A stretch of DNA of 12,801 bases from Sulfurimonas sp. (GTDB lineage Bacteria > Campylobacterota > Campylobacteria > Campylobacterales > Sulfurimonadaceae). Of the stretch, positions 1 through 6,967 are shown piece by piece. The translations under genes and the position numbers were made by a program. Numbering within the stretch: position 1 is the stretch's first letter; every line of letters starts with the position of its first letter. The DNA lies in the NCBI GenBank assembly GCA_022712845.1, contig JAFLJV010000121.1, forward strand, positions 1-12,801. Reading direction: 5' to 3'. A model generated the notes under the pieces. That model did not search any database. It was not told the origin of the DNA and saw only the letters and a list, made by a program, of their open reading frames with translations.

Positions 1-1264
1 TTTTATCATAAGTATCAACAGCTATTTCTCTATCTAGTGAAAGTGTACATTGTGCTATATCATTTAACTCTAGTGAATCAGTTTTAATCTCTGCAAATGT
101 ATTTACATCTTTTTTAAATTCTATTGATTTAAAAGAACCATTAATTACAGACGTAGCCCTTTTGATTATATAGTTTTGATTTAAATGAAGTGGTGCTTCA
201 CTCATCCAAACTACCATTACACTAAACTTATTTGAAACTTCAGGAATTGCATCTGATTTTACTATCATATCTCCACGAGAAATATCTATCTCATCTTCTA
301 ATGTTAAAGTTGTAGCCATTGGAGCAAAAGCTCTATCTATAGTTTCAACAGTTTCATCTTTATTTATAGGACGAAGATCTTTTATCTCATTTGAAACAAT
401 AGATTTTACTACTGATGTTTTTCTTGATGGAAGAACAGTTATAGCATCTCCAACATTTATACTTCCGCTAGCAATGGTTCCACAAAAACCTCTAAAGTTT
501 AAGTGAGGTCTACTTACATACTGAACTGGTAGTCTAAAAGTATCATTTGCAGCCTTTGAGATATCAAGAGAATCAAGCAACTGCATTAGCGGTTTATCTG
601 TATACCAAGGTGACTTCGGTGAATTAGTTAAAATATTGTCTCCATCAAGTGCTGAGAGAGGAATATAACTAAAATTAATATCATCATGTGCTAAATTTGG
701 GATAACTCCCTCATACTCTTTTTTAATCTCTTCAAAACGCTCTTGCGAAAAGTCAACTAAATCCATTTTGTTAATAGCTACAACAATATTTTTAATACCT
801 AATAAAGAAGCTATATATGAGTGTCGTTTTGTTTGAGTTAAAACACCAGTTCTTGAATCAATTAAGATTATTGCGATATCTGCTGTTGAAGCACCAGTAG
901 CCATATTACGAGTATACTGTTCATGACCTGGTGTATCTGCTATGATAAACTTTCTCTTTTCAGTTGAGAAAAATCTATAAGCAACATCAATAGTAATACC
1001 TTGCTCTCTTTCACTCGCAAGACCATCAACTAAAAGTGCAAGATCAATTTTATTGCCAGTTGTACCACTTTTTTTAGAATCTCTCTCAATTGCTGCTAAC
1101 TGATCTTCAAAAATCATCTTTGAGTCATAAAGAAGTCTACCAATAAGTGTACTTTTTCCATCATCAACACTACCACAAGTGATAAATCTACATATCTCTT
1201 TATTTTCGTGTTCGTGTAAATATTTTTCTATGTCTTGAGCTATTAAATCTGATTGATGTGCCAT
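1..1264 (-). CDS. cysN: Sulfate adenylyltransferase subunit 1 (GTPase), C-terminus cut by window edge
   Basis: Large GTPase subunit of ATP sulfurylase; with CysD it makes APS from sulfate and ATP, driven by GTP hydrolysis in the cytoplasm. I translated the minus strand by hand from ATG at 1264. It runs open to the window edge for 421 codons, so about 50 residues are missing compared with the E. coli protein (about 475). The EF-Tu-like G domain is clear: Walker A GSVDDGKST at residues 31-39, a switch segment GITIDVAYR, DTPGHEQYTRNM, then NKMD. A beta-barrel domain with HLNFRGFCGTI follows. No APS kinase domain is visible in the part present. It starts one base after the cysD stop codon, with an AAGGA ribosome site inside the end of cysD, so the two subunits are probably translationally coupled. 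Identification is firm. Confidence 0.96.
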   Translation of the reverse strand, partial: MAHQSDLIAQDIEKYLHEHENKEICRFITCGSVDDGKSTLIGRLLYDSKMIFEDQLAAIERDSKKSGTTGNKIDLALLVDGLASEREQGITIDVAYRFFSTEKRKFIIADTPGHEQYTRNMATGASTADIAIILIDSRTGVLTQTKRHSYIASLLGIKNIVVAINKMDLVDFSQERFEEIKKEYEGVIPNLAHDDINFSYIPLSALDGDNILTNSPKSPWYTDKPLMQLLDSLDISKAANDTFRLPVQYVSRPHLNFRGFCGTIASGSINVGDAITVLPSRKTSVVKSIVSNEIKDLRPINKDETVETIDRAFAPMATTLTLEDEIDISRGDMIVKSDAIPEVSNKFSVMVVWMSEAPLHLNQNYIIKRATSVINGSFKSIEFKKDVNTFAEIKTDSLELNDIAQCTLSLDREIAVDTYDK

Positions 1265-1265
1265 A

Positions 1266-2180
1266 TTAAAAGTATCCTTCTTGTTTTTTCTTCTCCATAG
1301 AAGCATCGCCATCACTGTCGATAAGTCTACCTTGTCTCTCACTTGTTGTACAAATCAACATCTCTTGAATAATCTCAGGAAGCGTTGAAGCCTCTGAATT
1401 TACAGCACCTGTTAATGGATAACAACCTAATGTTCTAAAACGAACATTTTCCATTTTTGCTGTATCACGAAGCTCTTTTGGCATTCTTTCATCATCTACA
1501 AGAATTTTAGTTCCCATATATTCAACTACTGGTCTTTTTTTAGAAAAATACAGATCTGGGATAGGGATAGACTCTAAATAAATATACTGCCAACTATCAA
1601 GCTCTGTCCAGTTACTTACTGGGAATACTCTTATAGATTCACCTTTTTTATGTCTACCATTATAAACATTCCAAAGCTCTGGTCTTTGGTTTTTTGGATC
1701 CCATCTATGATTTTCATCACGAAATGAATATATACGCTCTTTAGCACGAGATTTTTCTTCATCCCTTCTTGCTCCACCAAATACTGCATCAAATTTTTGG
1801 ATGTTAAGCATCTGCTTAAGACCCTCTGTCTTCATGATGTCAGTATGCATTGCAGAACCATGCTCAAACGGAGAGATATTTTTCTCTATTCCATCAGGGT
1901 TAGAATAAACTATAAGTTCCATTCCAACCTCTTTAGCACGTTTGTCACGGAACTCTATCATCTCTTTAAATTTCCATTTAGTATCAACATGAACTAATGG
2001 AATCGGAGGTGGAGCTGGGTAAAATGCTTTTTGAAGAACATGGAGCATTACAGAGCTATCTTTTCCTACACTATAAAGCATTGCAGGGTTTGAAAATTCT
2101 GCAATTACCTCTCTCATAATATGCATTGATTCAGCTTCAAGCTGTTTCAGGTGCGTTAATCTATCTTTGCTTATTTTCAT
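1266..2180 (-). CDS. cysD: Sulfate adenylyltransferase subunit 2
   Basis: Small catalytic subunit of ATP sulfurylase, an N-type PP-loop ATPase that joins sulfate to AMP with pyrophosphate release; it works with CysN. The protein has 304 residues, essentially the family length (302 in E. coli). The PP-loop SVGKDSS is at residues 37-43, followed by [25 protein letters not shown] and [10 protein letters not shown], all hallmark CysD segments. The C-terminus ends EKKKQEGYF, as in full-length family members. The start is supported by an AGAGGAG ribosome site about 8 bases upstream. It follows cysH by 13 bases and is followed immediately by cysN, in one minus-strand operon. Confidence 0.97.
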   Translation of the reverse strand: MKISKDRLTHLKQLEAESMHIMREVIAEFSNPAMLYSVGKDSSVMLHVLQKAFYPAPPPIPLVHVDTKWKFKEMIEFRDKRAKEVGMELIVYSNPDGIEKNISPFEHGSAMHTDIMKTEGLKQMLNIQKFDAVFGGARRDEEKSRAKERIYSFRDENHRWDPKNQRPELWNVYNGRHKKGESIRVFPVSNWTELDSWQYIYLESIPIPDLYFSKKRPVVEYMGTKILVDDERMPKELRDTAKMENVRFRTLGCYPLTGAVNSEASTLPEIIQEMLICTTSERQGRLIDSDGDASMEKKKQEGYF

Positions 2181-2193
2181 AAATACATCTCCT

Positions 2194-2895
2194 CTATTTT
2201 ACGTGTAATCCACACTCTTTATTTTCTGGGTTTTCCCACCACCATCTGCCACTTCTAATATCTTCACCATCTTTTACAGCTCTTGTACATGGAGCACAAC
2301 CAATACTTGGAAATCCTCTATCATGAAGTTTGTTATATGGTACTTTATTGGTTTTTACAAACTCCCAAACATCATCTTCACTCCAGTTTAGTAGTGGATT
2401 AATTTTTATAACACCATTTGTCTCATCATACTCAACTACATTTAAATCTTCCCTTGTAACACTTTGAGAAGCTCTTAACCCTGTAATCCAAATATCCAAT
2501 TCACCTAAAGCTCTTTTAAGTGGTGCTATTTTTCTTACAAAACAACACTTTTTTCTATTTTCTATTGATTCATAAAATCCATTTATCCCTTGTGTTTGAT
2601 AAAGCTCTTCAACTTCATCAGTTTTAGGAAAAAATACATTTACCTTTACGCCATATTTTAAGTTTGTTGCATCCATTACACTATATGTCTCTGGAGGTAA
2701 TCTACCAGTATCTAATGTAAATATATTTGCTTTTTTATCAATATCTAAAATCATATGAGTTAAAACTTGATCTTCAACTCCGAAGCTACTTGATAGTGCT
2801 GCTTTATAGCCATATTCACCTAAGAAATACTCTAATATTTCCTGTGGCTTAGAGTTTTTAAACTTTGTATTTAACTCTACTGCCTTTTTTTTCAT
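2194..2895 (-). CDS. cysH: Adenylyl-sulfate (APS) reductase, [4Fe-4S] type
   Basis: Reduces activated sulfate to sulfite with thioredoxin as electron donor. The 233-residue protein has the PP-loop-derived fold (SSSFGVEDQ at 35-43; [10 protein letters not shown] at 61-70), the [10 protein letters not shown] segment (139-148) and the catalytic C-terminal ECGLH with Cys228. It also carries the four cluster cysteines of the APS-specific branch: Cys117-Cys118 in KKCCFVRK and Cys200/Cys203 in [12 protein letters not shown] reductases of the E. coli type lack these. So the substrate is most likely APS rather than PAPS, which fits the absence of any APS kinase gene or domain here. It lies between DUF2061 and cysD with 12-13 base gaps and has an AAAGGA ribosome site. 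The APS specificity is inference from known family chemistry. Confidence 0.95.
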   Translation of the reverse strand: MKKKAVELNTKFKNSKPQEILEYFLGEYGYKAALSSSFGVEDQVLTHMILDIDKKANIFTLDTGRLPPETYSVMDATNLKYGVKVNVFFPKTDEVEELYQTQGINGFYESIENRKKCCFVRKIAPLKRALGELDIWITGLRASQSVTREDLNVVEYDETNGVIKINPLLNWSEDDVWEFVKTNKVPYNKLHDRGFPSIGCAPCTRAVKDGEDIRSGRWWWENPENKECGLHVK

Positions 2896-2907
2896 ATTTT
2901 TTTTCCT

Positions 2908-3138
2908 TTATATATGATAATCATTGCTTGTATCTTTATGTCTACCAAGATCTATTTTATTCCATGCTCGCTCATGAAAATAATAAAGTATCATCTTAGT
3001 AACAAGTTCTATAGTCCCTATAGAAGCAGCCATTTTAAGACTACCAGTTACCAAATAAGAAATAACCATTGTATCAAGCGTTCCTATAGCTCTCCACGAA
3101 ATAGTTTTAACAACTGATCTATATGCTTTTTCTTGCAT
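2908..3138 (-). CDS. DUF2061 small membrane protein of the sulfate-assimilation operon
   Basis: A 76-residue protein with the DUF2061 signature: RSVVKTISWRAIGTLDTM near the N-terminus, an S/T-rich hydrophobic stretch around residues 20-35, a second around 36-52, and the terminal YYFHERAW motif (about 52-59). Two short membrane-spanning segments with charged ends are likely. The biochemical function of this family is unknown to me. Its place between cysK and cysH suggests a role tied to sulfate uptake, activation or sulfur transfer, but that is inference from position only. The start lies 5 bases after the cysK stop and its AGGG ribosome site overlaps the end of cysK, so coupling with cysK is likely. 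The opposite-strand frame over the same bases looks like a shadow. Confidence 0.88.
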   Translation of the reverse strand: MQEKAYRSVVKTISWRAIGTLDTMVISYLVTGSLKMAASIGTIELVTKMILYYFHERAWNKIDLGRHKDTSNDYHI

Positions 3139-3143
3139 ACTTT

Positions 3144-4064
3144 TTACCCTTGCTCATCATATAAGCCTGCGCTTAGATATCTTTCACCAGTATCACAAAG
3201 AATTGTAACTATGGTTTTACCTTTGTTCTCTTCTCTCGCAGCTACTAACATTGAAGCAAATACATTTGCACCAGAAGATATACCAACTAAAAGACCTTCA
3301 TCTTTCGCTAGTTTTCTAGAAGTTTTAACAGCATCCTCATTAGATACTTTTAACACCTCTGTATATATTTCAGTATTTAGTGTATCTGGTATAAATCCAG
3401 CACCAATTCCCTGAATCGCATGTGGACCTGGTTGACCACCAGATAGTACAGGTGAATTCTCAGGGTCAACCGTTATAATCTCAATATCAGAATTGTGTTG
3501 TTTTAATACTTCACCAATTCCTGTTATTGATCCACCCGTTCCTACGGCAATAACTAAAATATCAACTTTTCCATCTGTATCTTTTAGTATCTCTTGTGCT
3601 GTTGTTCTTCTATGTATCTCTGGATTTGCAAGATTTGCAAACTGTTGAGGGATAAAACTATTTTCTATCTCTTCTCCTAACTCTTTAGCTCTATTTACTG
3701 CACCAAGCATCCCTTTTTTTGCATCAGTTAAAACTAACTCTGCACCAAAAGCTTTTAAAAGTTGGCGTCTCTCTAAACTCATAGACTCTGGCATTGTCAA
3801 CATAAGTTTTATACCTAGGCTTGCACAAATACTAGCTAATGCAATTCCAGTATTTCCACTTGTTGGCTCAATTACTATCGTATTTTTATTAATACTTCCA
3901 TCTTTTAGTGCCTCTTGAATCATATGATTTCCTATTCTATCTTTAACAGAATGAGTTGGGTTCATAAATTCACACTTACCTAAAATAAGAGCATCGCTAC
4001 ACATATTTATCTTAACTAATGGTGTATTTCCAATAAGTTCTGTAACATTTTTTGCATACTTCAT
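3144..4064 (-). CDS. cysK: Cysteine synthase (O-acetylserine sulfhydrylase)
   Basis: PLP enzyme that makes cysteine from O-acetylserine and sulfide, the last step of the pathway encoded by this operon. From ATG at 4064 it has 306 residues, close to the usual family length. Visible motifs are the N-terminal LIGNTPLVKI, the PLP lysine in NPTHSVKDR (Lys41), the substrate loop TSGNTG (68-73) and the phosphate-binding loop GTGGSITG (175-182). The frame stays open upstream to an ATG at 4154, but those 30 extra residues match nothing in the family, run through the promoter, and lack the good GGGAAA ribosome site that precedes 4064. First gene of the operon, with its own sigma-70 promoter and a palindrome upstream. 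In Firmicutes CysK can form a complex with the Rrf2 regulator CymR; the divergent Rrf2 gene here makes that worth recalling. Confidence 0.95.
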   Translation of the reverse strand: MKYAKNVTELIGNTPLVKINMCSDALILGKCEFMNPTHSVKDRIGNHMIQEALKDGSINKNTIVIEPTSGNTGIALASICASLGIKLMLTMPESMSLERRQLLKAFGAELVLTDAKKGMLGAVNRAKELGEEIENSFIPQQFANLANPEIHRRTTAQEILKDTDGKVDILVIAVGTGGSITGIGEVLKQHNSDIEIITVDPENSPVLSGGQPGPHAIQGIGAGFIPDTLNTEIYTEVLKVSNEDAVKTSRKLAKDEGLLVGISSGANVFASMLVAAREENKGKTIVTILCDTGERYLSAGLYDEQG

Positions 4065-4112
4065 AATGATTTTCCCTATAAGATTTTTGTATTTTTTAAA
4101 ATTTAGTTTGGA

Positions 4113-4141
4113 AGTATATTTAATATTAGTTAAGAAGTCAA
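4113..4141 (-). promoter_or_regulatory. Sigma-70 promoter of the cysK-cysN operon
   Basis: On the minus strand TTGACT (4141-4136) and TATACT (4118-4113) are separated by exactly 17 bases. Transcription would begin near 4106, about 40 bases before the cysK ATG. The -10 is followed by TCC, giving TATACTTCC, the same string found at the divergent regulator promoter. The large palindrome begins 12 bases upstream of the -35. Confidence 0.72.
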
Positions 4142-4153
4142 GTAAATTGCTCA

Positions 4154-4186
4154 AGTTAATCTATACTAAATTAGTATAGATTAACT
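4154..4186. promoter_or_regulatory. Perfect 33-bp palindrome, candidate Rrf2-family operator between divergent operons
   Basis: Arm AGTTAATCTATACTAA (4154-4169), a single A at 4170, then its exact reverse complement (4171-4186): 16 of 16 pairs. It sits in the divergent intergenic region, upstream of the cysK -35 and about 60 bases upstream of the regulator -35. Each arm contains TATACT, the string that also forms both -10 boxes. There is no T-run and no gene ends here, so a terminator is unlikely; a dimeric regulator site is the natural reading. That the neighbouring Rrf2 protein binds it is inference. Confidence 0.7.
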
Positions 4187-4248
4187 AAAATCCCTATTTT
4201 AAGGCTAATAATAAAAATAGTGAACTTTTTTAATCATGAGTAAATCAC

Positions 4249-4277
4249 TTTACTTTAAATATAAAACAGTGTATACT
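4249..4277 (+). promoter_or_regulatory. Sigma-70 promoter of the Rrf2-arsC operon
   Basis: TTTACT (4249-4254) and TATACT (4272-4277) with a 17-base spacer. The predicted start of transcription is near 4284, giving a leader of about 20 bases before the GTG start. TATACTTCC is shared with the cysK promoter on the other strand. Confidence 0.58.
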
Positions 4278-4305
4278 TCCCTTAATTTATGCAAAGGATT
4301 TGATA

Positions 4306-4710
4306 GTGCCACTTATATCAACAAAAGGAGCTTATGGCTTAGCCGCTATATGCGAACTCTCAAAACGAGAAGATGATTCCCCTATGCAAACAAAAGAGAT
4401 AGCATTAAATGCAAAAATTCCTCAAAATTATCTTGAACAACTTCTTGGTAAACTAAGACGTGCAGGAATAGTAGAGAGCATTAGAGGTGCTAAAGGTGGT
4501 TATAAATTAGCTCGTTCTCCAAGAGAAATAAAGATATTAGATATCTTAGTGGTACTAGAAGATGATTTAAAAATTATTGATAAAGAGATAGAACATCCAA
4601 TTATAAATCTATTTTTTGCCGATGCTAAAGAGAGTGTAAAAGATATTTTTGATATAAACATAACAAATCTAGCAAAATACCAAAACCAATTTTTAAACTA
4701 TAGTATATAA
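4306..4710 (+). CDS. Rrf2-family transcriptional regulator (CymR-like), probable regulator of cysteine genes
   Basis: Winged-helix Rrf2 protein of 134 residues. The N-terminus PLISTKGAYGLAAICELS matches the family's opening helix, and PQNYLEQLLGKLRRAGIVES followed by RGAKGGYKLAR is the recognition helix and wing. It has only one cysteine, in the first helix, and lacks the three-cysteine cluster site of IscR or NsrR, so a CymR-type cofactor-free sensor is more likely. Start choice: a TTG at 4300 is in frame, but it is one base from the AAAGGA ribosome site (4293-4298), whereas GTG at 4306 has ideal spacing and places the ISTKG motif where the family has it. Divergent from cysK with a perfect palindrome between; followed 12 bases later by an ArsC-family gene. 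The signal it senses is unknown; control of cysteine synthesis is inference. Confidence 0.87.
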   Translation: MPLISTKGAYGLAAICELSKREDDSPMQTKEIALNAKIPQNYLEQLLGKLRRAGIVESIRGAKGGYKLARSPREIKILDILVVLEDDLKIIDKEIEHPIINLFFADAKESVKDIFDINITNLAKYQNQFLNYSI

Positions 4711-4722
4711 CAAAGGAAAAAA

Positions 4723-5076
4723 ATGAATAAAGTCACTATATGGCATAACCCAAGTTGCTCAAAATCTCGTGAGGCGATGAATATATTAGAGGCAAGTAAC
4801 TCACAAATAAAAATTATAAAATATTTAGAGTCAACTCCAAGTGTAACTCAAATCAAAGAAACATTAAAAATGTTAGACATAACGCCAAGAGAACTAATGA
4901 GAACAAAAGAAGATATTTATAAAGAGTTAAAACTTCAAGATGAAAAAGATGATAATATTCTAATTCAAGCAATGGCACAAAATCCAAAACTTATAGAGAG
5001 ACCTGTAATTATTAAAGGTAACAAAGCAATTATAGGAAGACCAACAGATAGAATTGCTGAGTTTTTAAACTCCTAG
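4723..5076 (+). CDS. arsC: ArsC-family (glutaredoxin-type) arsenate reductase or related thiol reductase
   Basis: A 117-residue ArsC/Spx-fold protein. NPSCSKSRE puts the reactive cysteine at residue 12, and the three anion-binding arginines known from plasmid R773 ArsC are present in the right places: Arg60 (LMRTKED), Arg93 (IERPVI) and Arg106 (IIGRPTDR). This supports arsenate-to-arsenite reduction with glutaredoxin or thioredoxin as donor. The length is slightly short of R773 ArsC (141), as in the short YffB/ArsC-like forms, so another thiol role is possible. It is downstream of the Rrf2 gene and likely cotranscribed, with AAGGA before ATG. No arsR, arsB or acr3 lies nearby. Its stop shares the palindromic CTAG with the stop of the convergent next gene. 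Confidence 0.83.
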   Translation: MNKVTIWHNPSCSKSREAMNILEASNSQIKIIKYLESTPSVTQIKETLKMLDITPRELMRTKEDIYKELKLQDEKDDNILIQAMAQNPKLIERPVIIKGNKAIIGRPTDRIAEFLNS

Positions 5077-5612
5077 TCTTTTTTATTATCTTCACTAAAG
5101 TGACACTCAGTTCCTGAGTATGGACACGATTTAACTATGTTCATCTCAAACTGATCTTCTTCAACTCCACTTTTTTGGCGATCAAGATGACGCATTGCAG
5201 CACGAAAAGCAGTTAAAACCATATTTGCACTATCTTGATACTCTGTTGAAACATGCTCAACTTGCTCACCTTCTGGCTTTGTTTTATCTATCTTTGGTGC
5301 TGGTATCTCTGCATACGATTTTTGTAAATCTTGCTCTAATCCTAAAGTAGTTTTAAGAGCATTAATAATCTCATCACCTTTTATCATTTCTGTAAAAAGT
5401 GAGCCTAAAGTATTTACATCTTGAGTCGCATTTGAGCCAAACATAACATCTAGTATATGAGTGTTATTTAAGTTCATATACATAATTACGTATGATTGTG
5501 TAGTATTGTCTATCCCAACACCTGTACAGTCAGCATTTTCAAGTTTACCATAGTTTTCAGGTTGCATAAGATGCTTTCCTATCTCTGCATCTAAAGCTGC
5601 TTTTTCACCCAT
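5073..5612 (-). CDS. NifU/IscU-fold scaffold-like protein lacking the canonical cluster cysteines
   Basis: A 179-residue protein whose first about 145 residues follow the NifU N-terminal (IscU) pattern: HLMQPENYGKLENAD (14-28), GVGIDNTTQSYVIMYM (31-46), ILDVMFGSNATQDVNTLGSLFTEMIKGDE (53-81, matching the GCG...S..TEMIKGK block), then EYQDSANMVLTAFRAAMRH (124-142, matching the HCS..AEDA..AA helix). At each place where IscU has a cluster ligand cysteine, this protein has none. Its cysteines are Cys29 and a C-terminal CPYSGTEC (Cys163, Cys170) that IscU lacks. It may be a non-catalytic scaffold, a cluster carrier using different ligands, or something else. It is the last gene of surA-dcd-this, starting 3 bases after the deaminase stop, with an AAGGG ribosome site. 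Fold assignment is by pattern; the function is open. Confidence 0.72.
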   Translation of the reverse strand: MGEKAALDAEIGKHLMQPENYGKLENADCTGVGIDNTTQSYVIMYMNLNNTHILDVMFGSNATQDVNTLGSLFTEMIKGDEIINALKTTLGLEQDLQKSYAEIPAPKIDKTKPEGEQVEHVSTEYQDSANMVLTAFRAAMRHLDRQKSGVEEDQFEMNIVKSCPYSGTECHFSEDNKKD

Positions 5613-5615
5613 ATG

Positions 5616-6059
5616 TTACCCTTTTGAGATAAGCTGTTCAATGCTCACCCCGTTATCTTTAATAAATTTTGAGATTGTATCTGAGTGAGTATGCTCATAC
5701 GATTTTGAAAATACTATTCTTTTAATTCCACTTGCTATTATATTTTTACTACATTCACTACAAGGCTCAAGTGTTACGTATATCGTAGCACCCTCAACAC
5801 AAATACCTTGTCTTGCTGCCCATATGATAGCATTCATCTCTGCATGTATTTCATAAGTTTTTGACCACTCATGATGCTCTGCAGTATACTCATTATCCCA
5901 GTAATCACAACAGTTTACATATCCAGAAGGCGTACCATTGTAGCCTGTACTAAGAATTCTGCCATCTCTTACAATAACAGCACCAACCTGCTTAGACACG
6001 CATTTTGAGGCAGTTGATAACTCTTGTGCAATATTTATAAAATTTTTATCACTTAGCAT
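5616..6059 (-). CDS. dCMP deaminase family protein
   Basis: Zinc-dependent cytidine/deoxycytidylate deaminase fold, 147 residues. The zinc and proton-shuttle motif HAE (His72, Glu74, in IHAEMNAIIWAA) and PCSEC (Pro99, Cys100, Cys103) are intact. The N-terminal block KQVGAVIVRDGRILSTGYNGTPSG and the Cys-Cys-Asp segment at 50-52 match dCMP deaminases of the ComEB type, which convert dCMP to dUMP for thymidylate synthesis. It overlaps the end of the upstream foldase gene by 11 bases and is followed at once by the IscU-like gene, so all three are probably one transcript. Nothing in the sequence explains the combination functionally; tight packing alone could. Confidence 0.9.
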   Translation of the reverse strand: MLSDKNFINIAQELSTASKCVSKQVGAVIVRDGRILSTGYNGTPSGYVNCCDYWDNEYTAEHHEWSKTYEIHAEMNAIIWAARQGICVEGATIYVTLEPCSECSKNIIASGIKRIVFSKSYEHTHSDTISKFIKDNGVSIEQLISKG

Positions 6060-6897
6060 CTATCTTTACTTCTCTTATTATCTCTATCTCTGCGTTATTT
6101 CTTAGTCTTGCAAAATAATCACTCAGAACTTGTTCTCTTTTATCACCCATAATCATAGTGATAACTCTATCTTTATGACTTTGAAAATCACTTTTTTGTG
6201 AATGCTCTATTTTTTTAAGATAAAAGCTTAAATAAGCACCTTTTCCATCAGGTATAATTTGTGTAAAATTCTTTACTTTTGAATTTTCTAAAAAATTTGC
6301 TAACTCTGGCGAAATATTTTCATACACCAGCGTTGTTTCTTTTTTTGTAATCTCTGAAGAGAAAAACATTGGGTTACCTGTTTTTTTCTTCAGGATTTTT
6401 TTATTTTTTGAGTTATACACAACAACATCAAATGAGATAGGGCGTGTAAACTCTTTTTTGTGAAGTTCAAAATACTCTTTTGCTTCATCATCACTAGGCT
6501 CTATAACTGATCTATAAGATATAGAGTGATAAAGTTTTTGAGATAATATTCTCTCTTTTGTTTTTTCTTTAAACTCGGTAGAACTAAGCCCTCTTGACTT
6601 TCTAACTGCTTCATAAAAGTCATTTACACTCATTCCATTTGCAGATGCTGTTTTTTTAATATTATCATAAACATCAGCACTCGAAACAGAGATTTTTCTC
6701 TCCTGCAACTCAATAGTTTCTAGTTTCTTTCTTATTAAAGTATCTGTAGCACTTTTAACATCCACATTAGAGATTCTCATCTCATCTTTAATATCATAAA
6801 GAGTTATTGGAGCCCCTTTTACAATAAGAGCAACCCCATTAACAAGTTCTGCGTTTAGTGATGCAACAAAAATAAGAGTTAAAAATATTTTATACAT
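6049..6897 (-). CDS. SurA-like periplasmic chaperone / peptidyl-prolyl isomerase
   Basis: A 282-residue exported protein. The N-terminal MYKIFLTLIFVASLNA is a classical signal peptide with cleavage after LNA. ELVNGVALIVKGAPITLYDI then matches the SurA N-terminal opening (residues about 17-36), followed by a helical chaperone domain up to about 150 (SVNDFYEAVRKSRGLSSTEFKEK) and a degenerate parvulin-like region from about 155 (RPISFDVVVY ... FTQIIPDGKGAYLSFYLKKIE). The C-terminal helix that closes the chaperone domain is at about 240-275. One isomerase domain and this length fit the Campylobacter Cj1289-type SurA relatives. It assists outer-membrane protein folding in the periplasm by analogy. 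Ribosome site AGGAAA. The upstream repeat supplies a TAAAAT -10 candidate on this strand. Confidence 0.85.
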   Translation of the reverse strand: MYKIFLTLIFVASLNAELVNGVALIVKGAPITLYDIKDEMRISNVDVKSATDTLIRKKLETIELQERKISVSSADVYDNIKKTASANGMSVNDFYEAVRKSRGLSSTEFKEKTKERILSQKLYHSISYRSVIEPSDDEAKEYFELHKKEFTRPISFDVVVYNSKNKKILKKKTGNPMFFSSEITKKETTLVYENISPELANFLENSKVKNFTQIIPDGKGAYLSFYLKKIEHSQKSDFQSHKDRVITMIMGDKREQVLSDYFARLRNNAEIEIIREVKIDAK

Positions 6898-6923
6898 TGA
6901 TTTTCCTATAAATTAATGGCGTA

Positions 6924-6955
6924 TTTTACCCACCTTTAACAAATATTTGCCTAAA
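6924..6955 (+). repeat. Left 32-bp direct repeat bounding the toxin-antitoxin block
   Basis: Begins TTTTACCCACCTTTAAC and ends CTAAA. It matches 8845-8876 at 30 of 32 positions in the same orientation; the two differences are T/C at repeat position 21 and C/T at position 27. It lies 12 bases beyond the hepT stop and 27 bases before the surA-like start. Outside the 32 bases the similarity fades, though both copies are preceded by an AATTA-containing stretch. It probably descends from the ancestral surA/gltX intergenic promoter. Confidence 0.85.
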
Positions 6956-6967
6956 GTATTAAGCATT

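Noticed and set aside
2911..2926. Fur-like string TGATAATCATTG near the DUF2061 3' end
   Set aside because: It lies within coding sequence at the end of a gene and in the middle of an operon, not at a promoter.
4065..4154. N-terminal extension of cysK from an upstream ATG at 4154
   Set aside because: It would run through the promoter, lacks family similarity, and the ATG at 4064 has a good ribosome site and gives the normal protein length.
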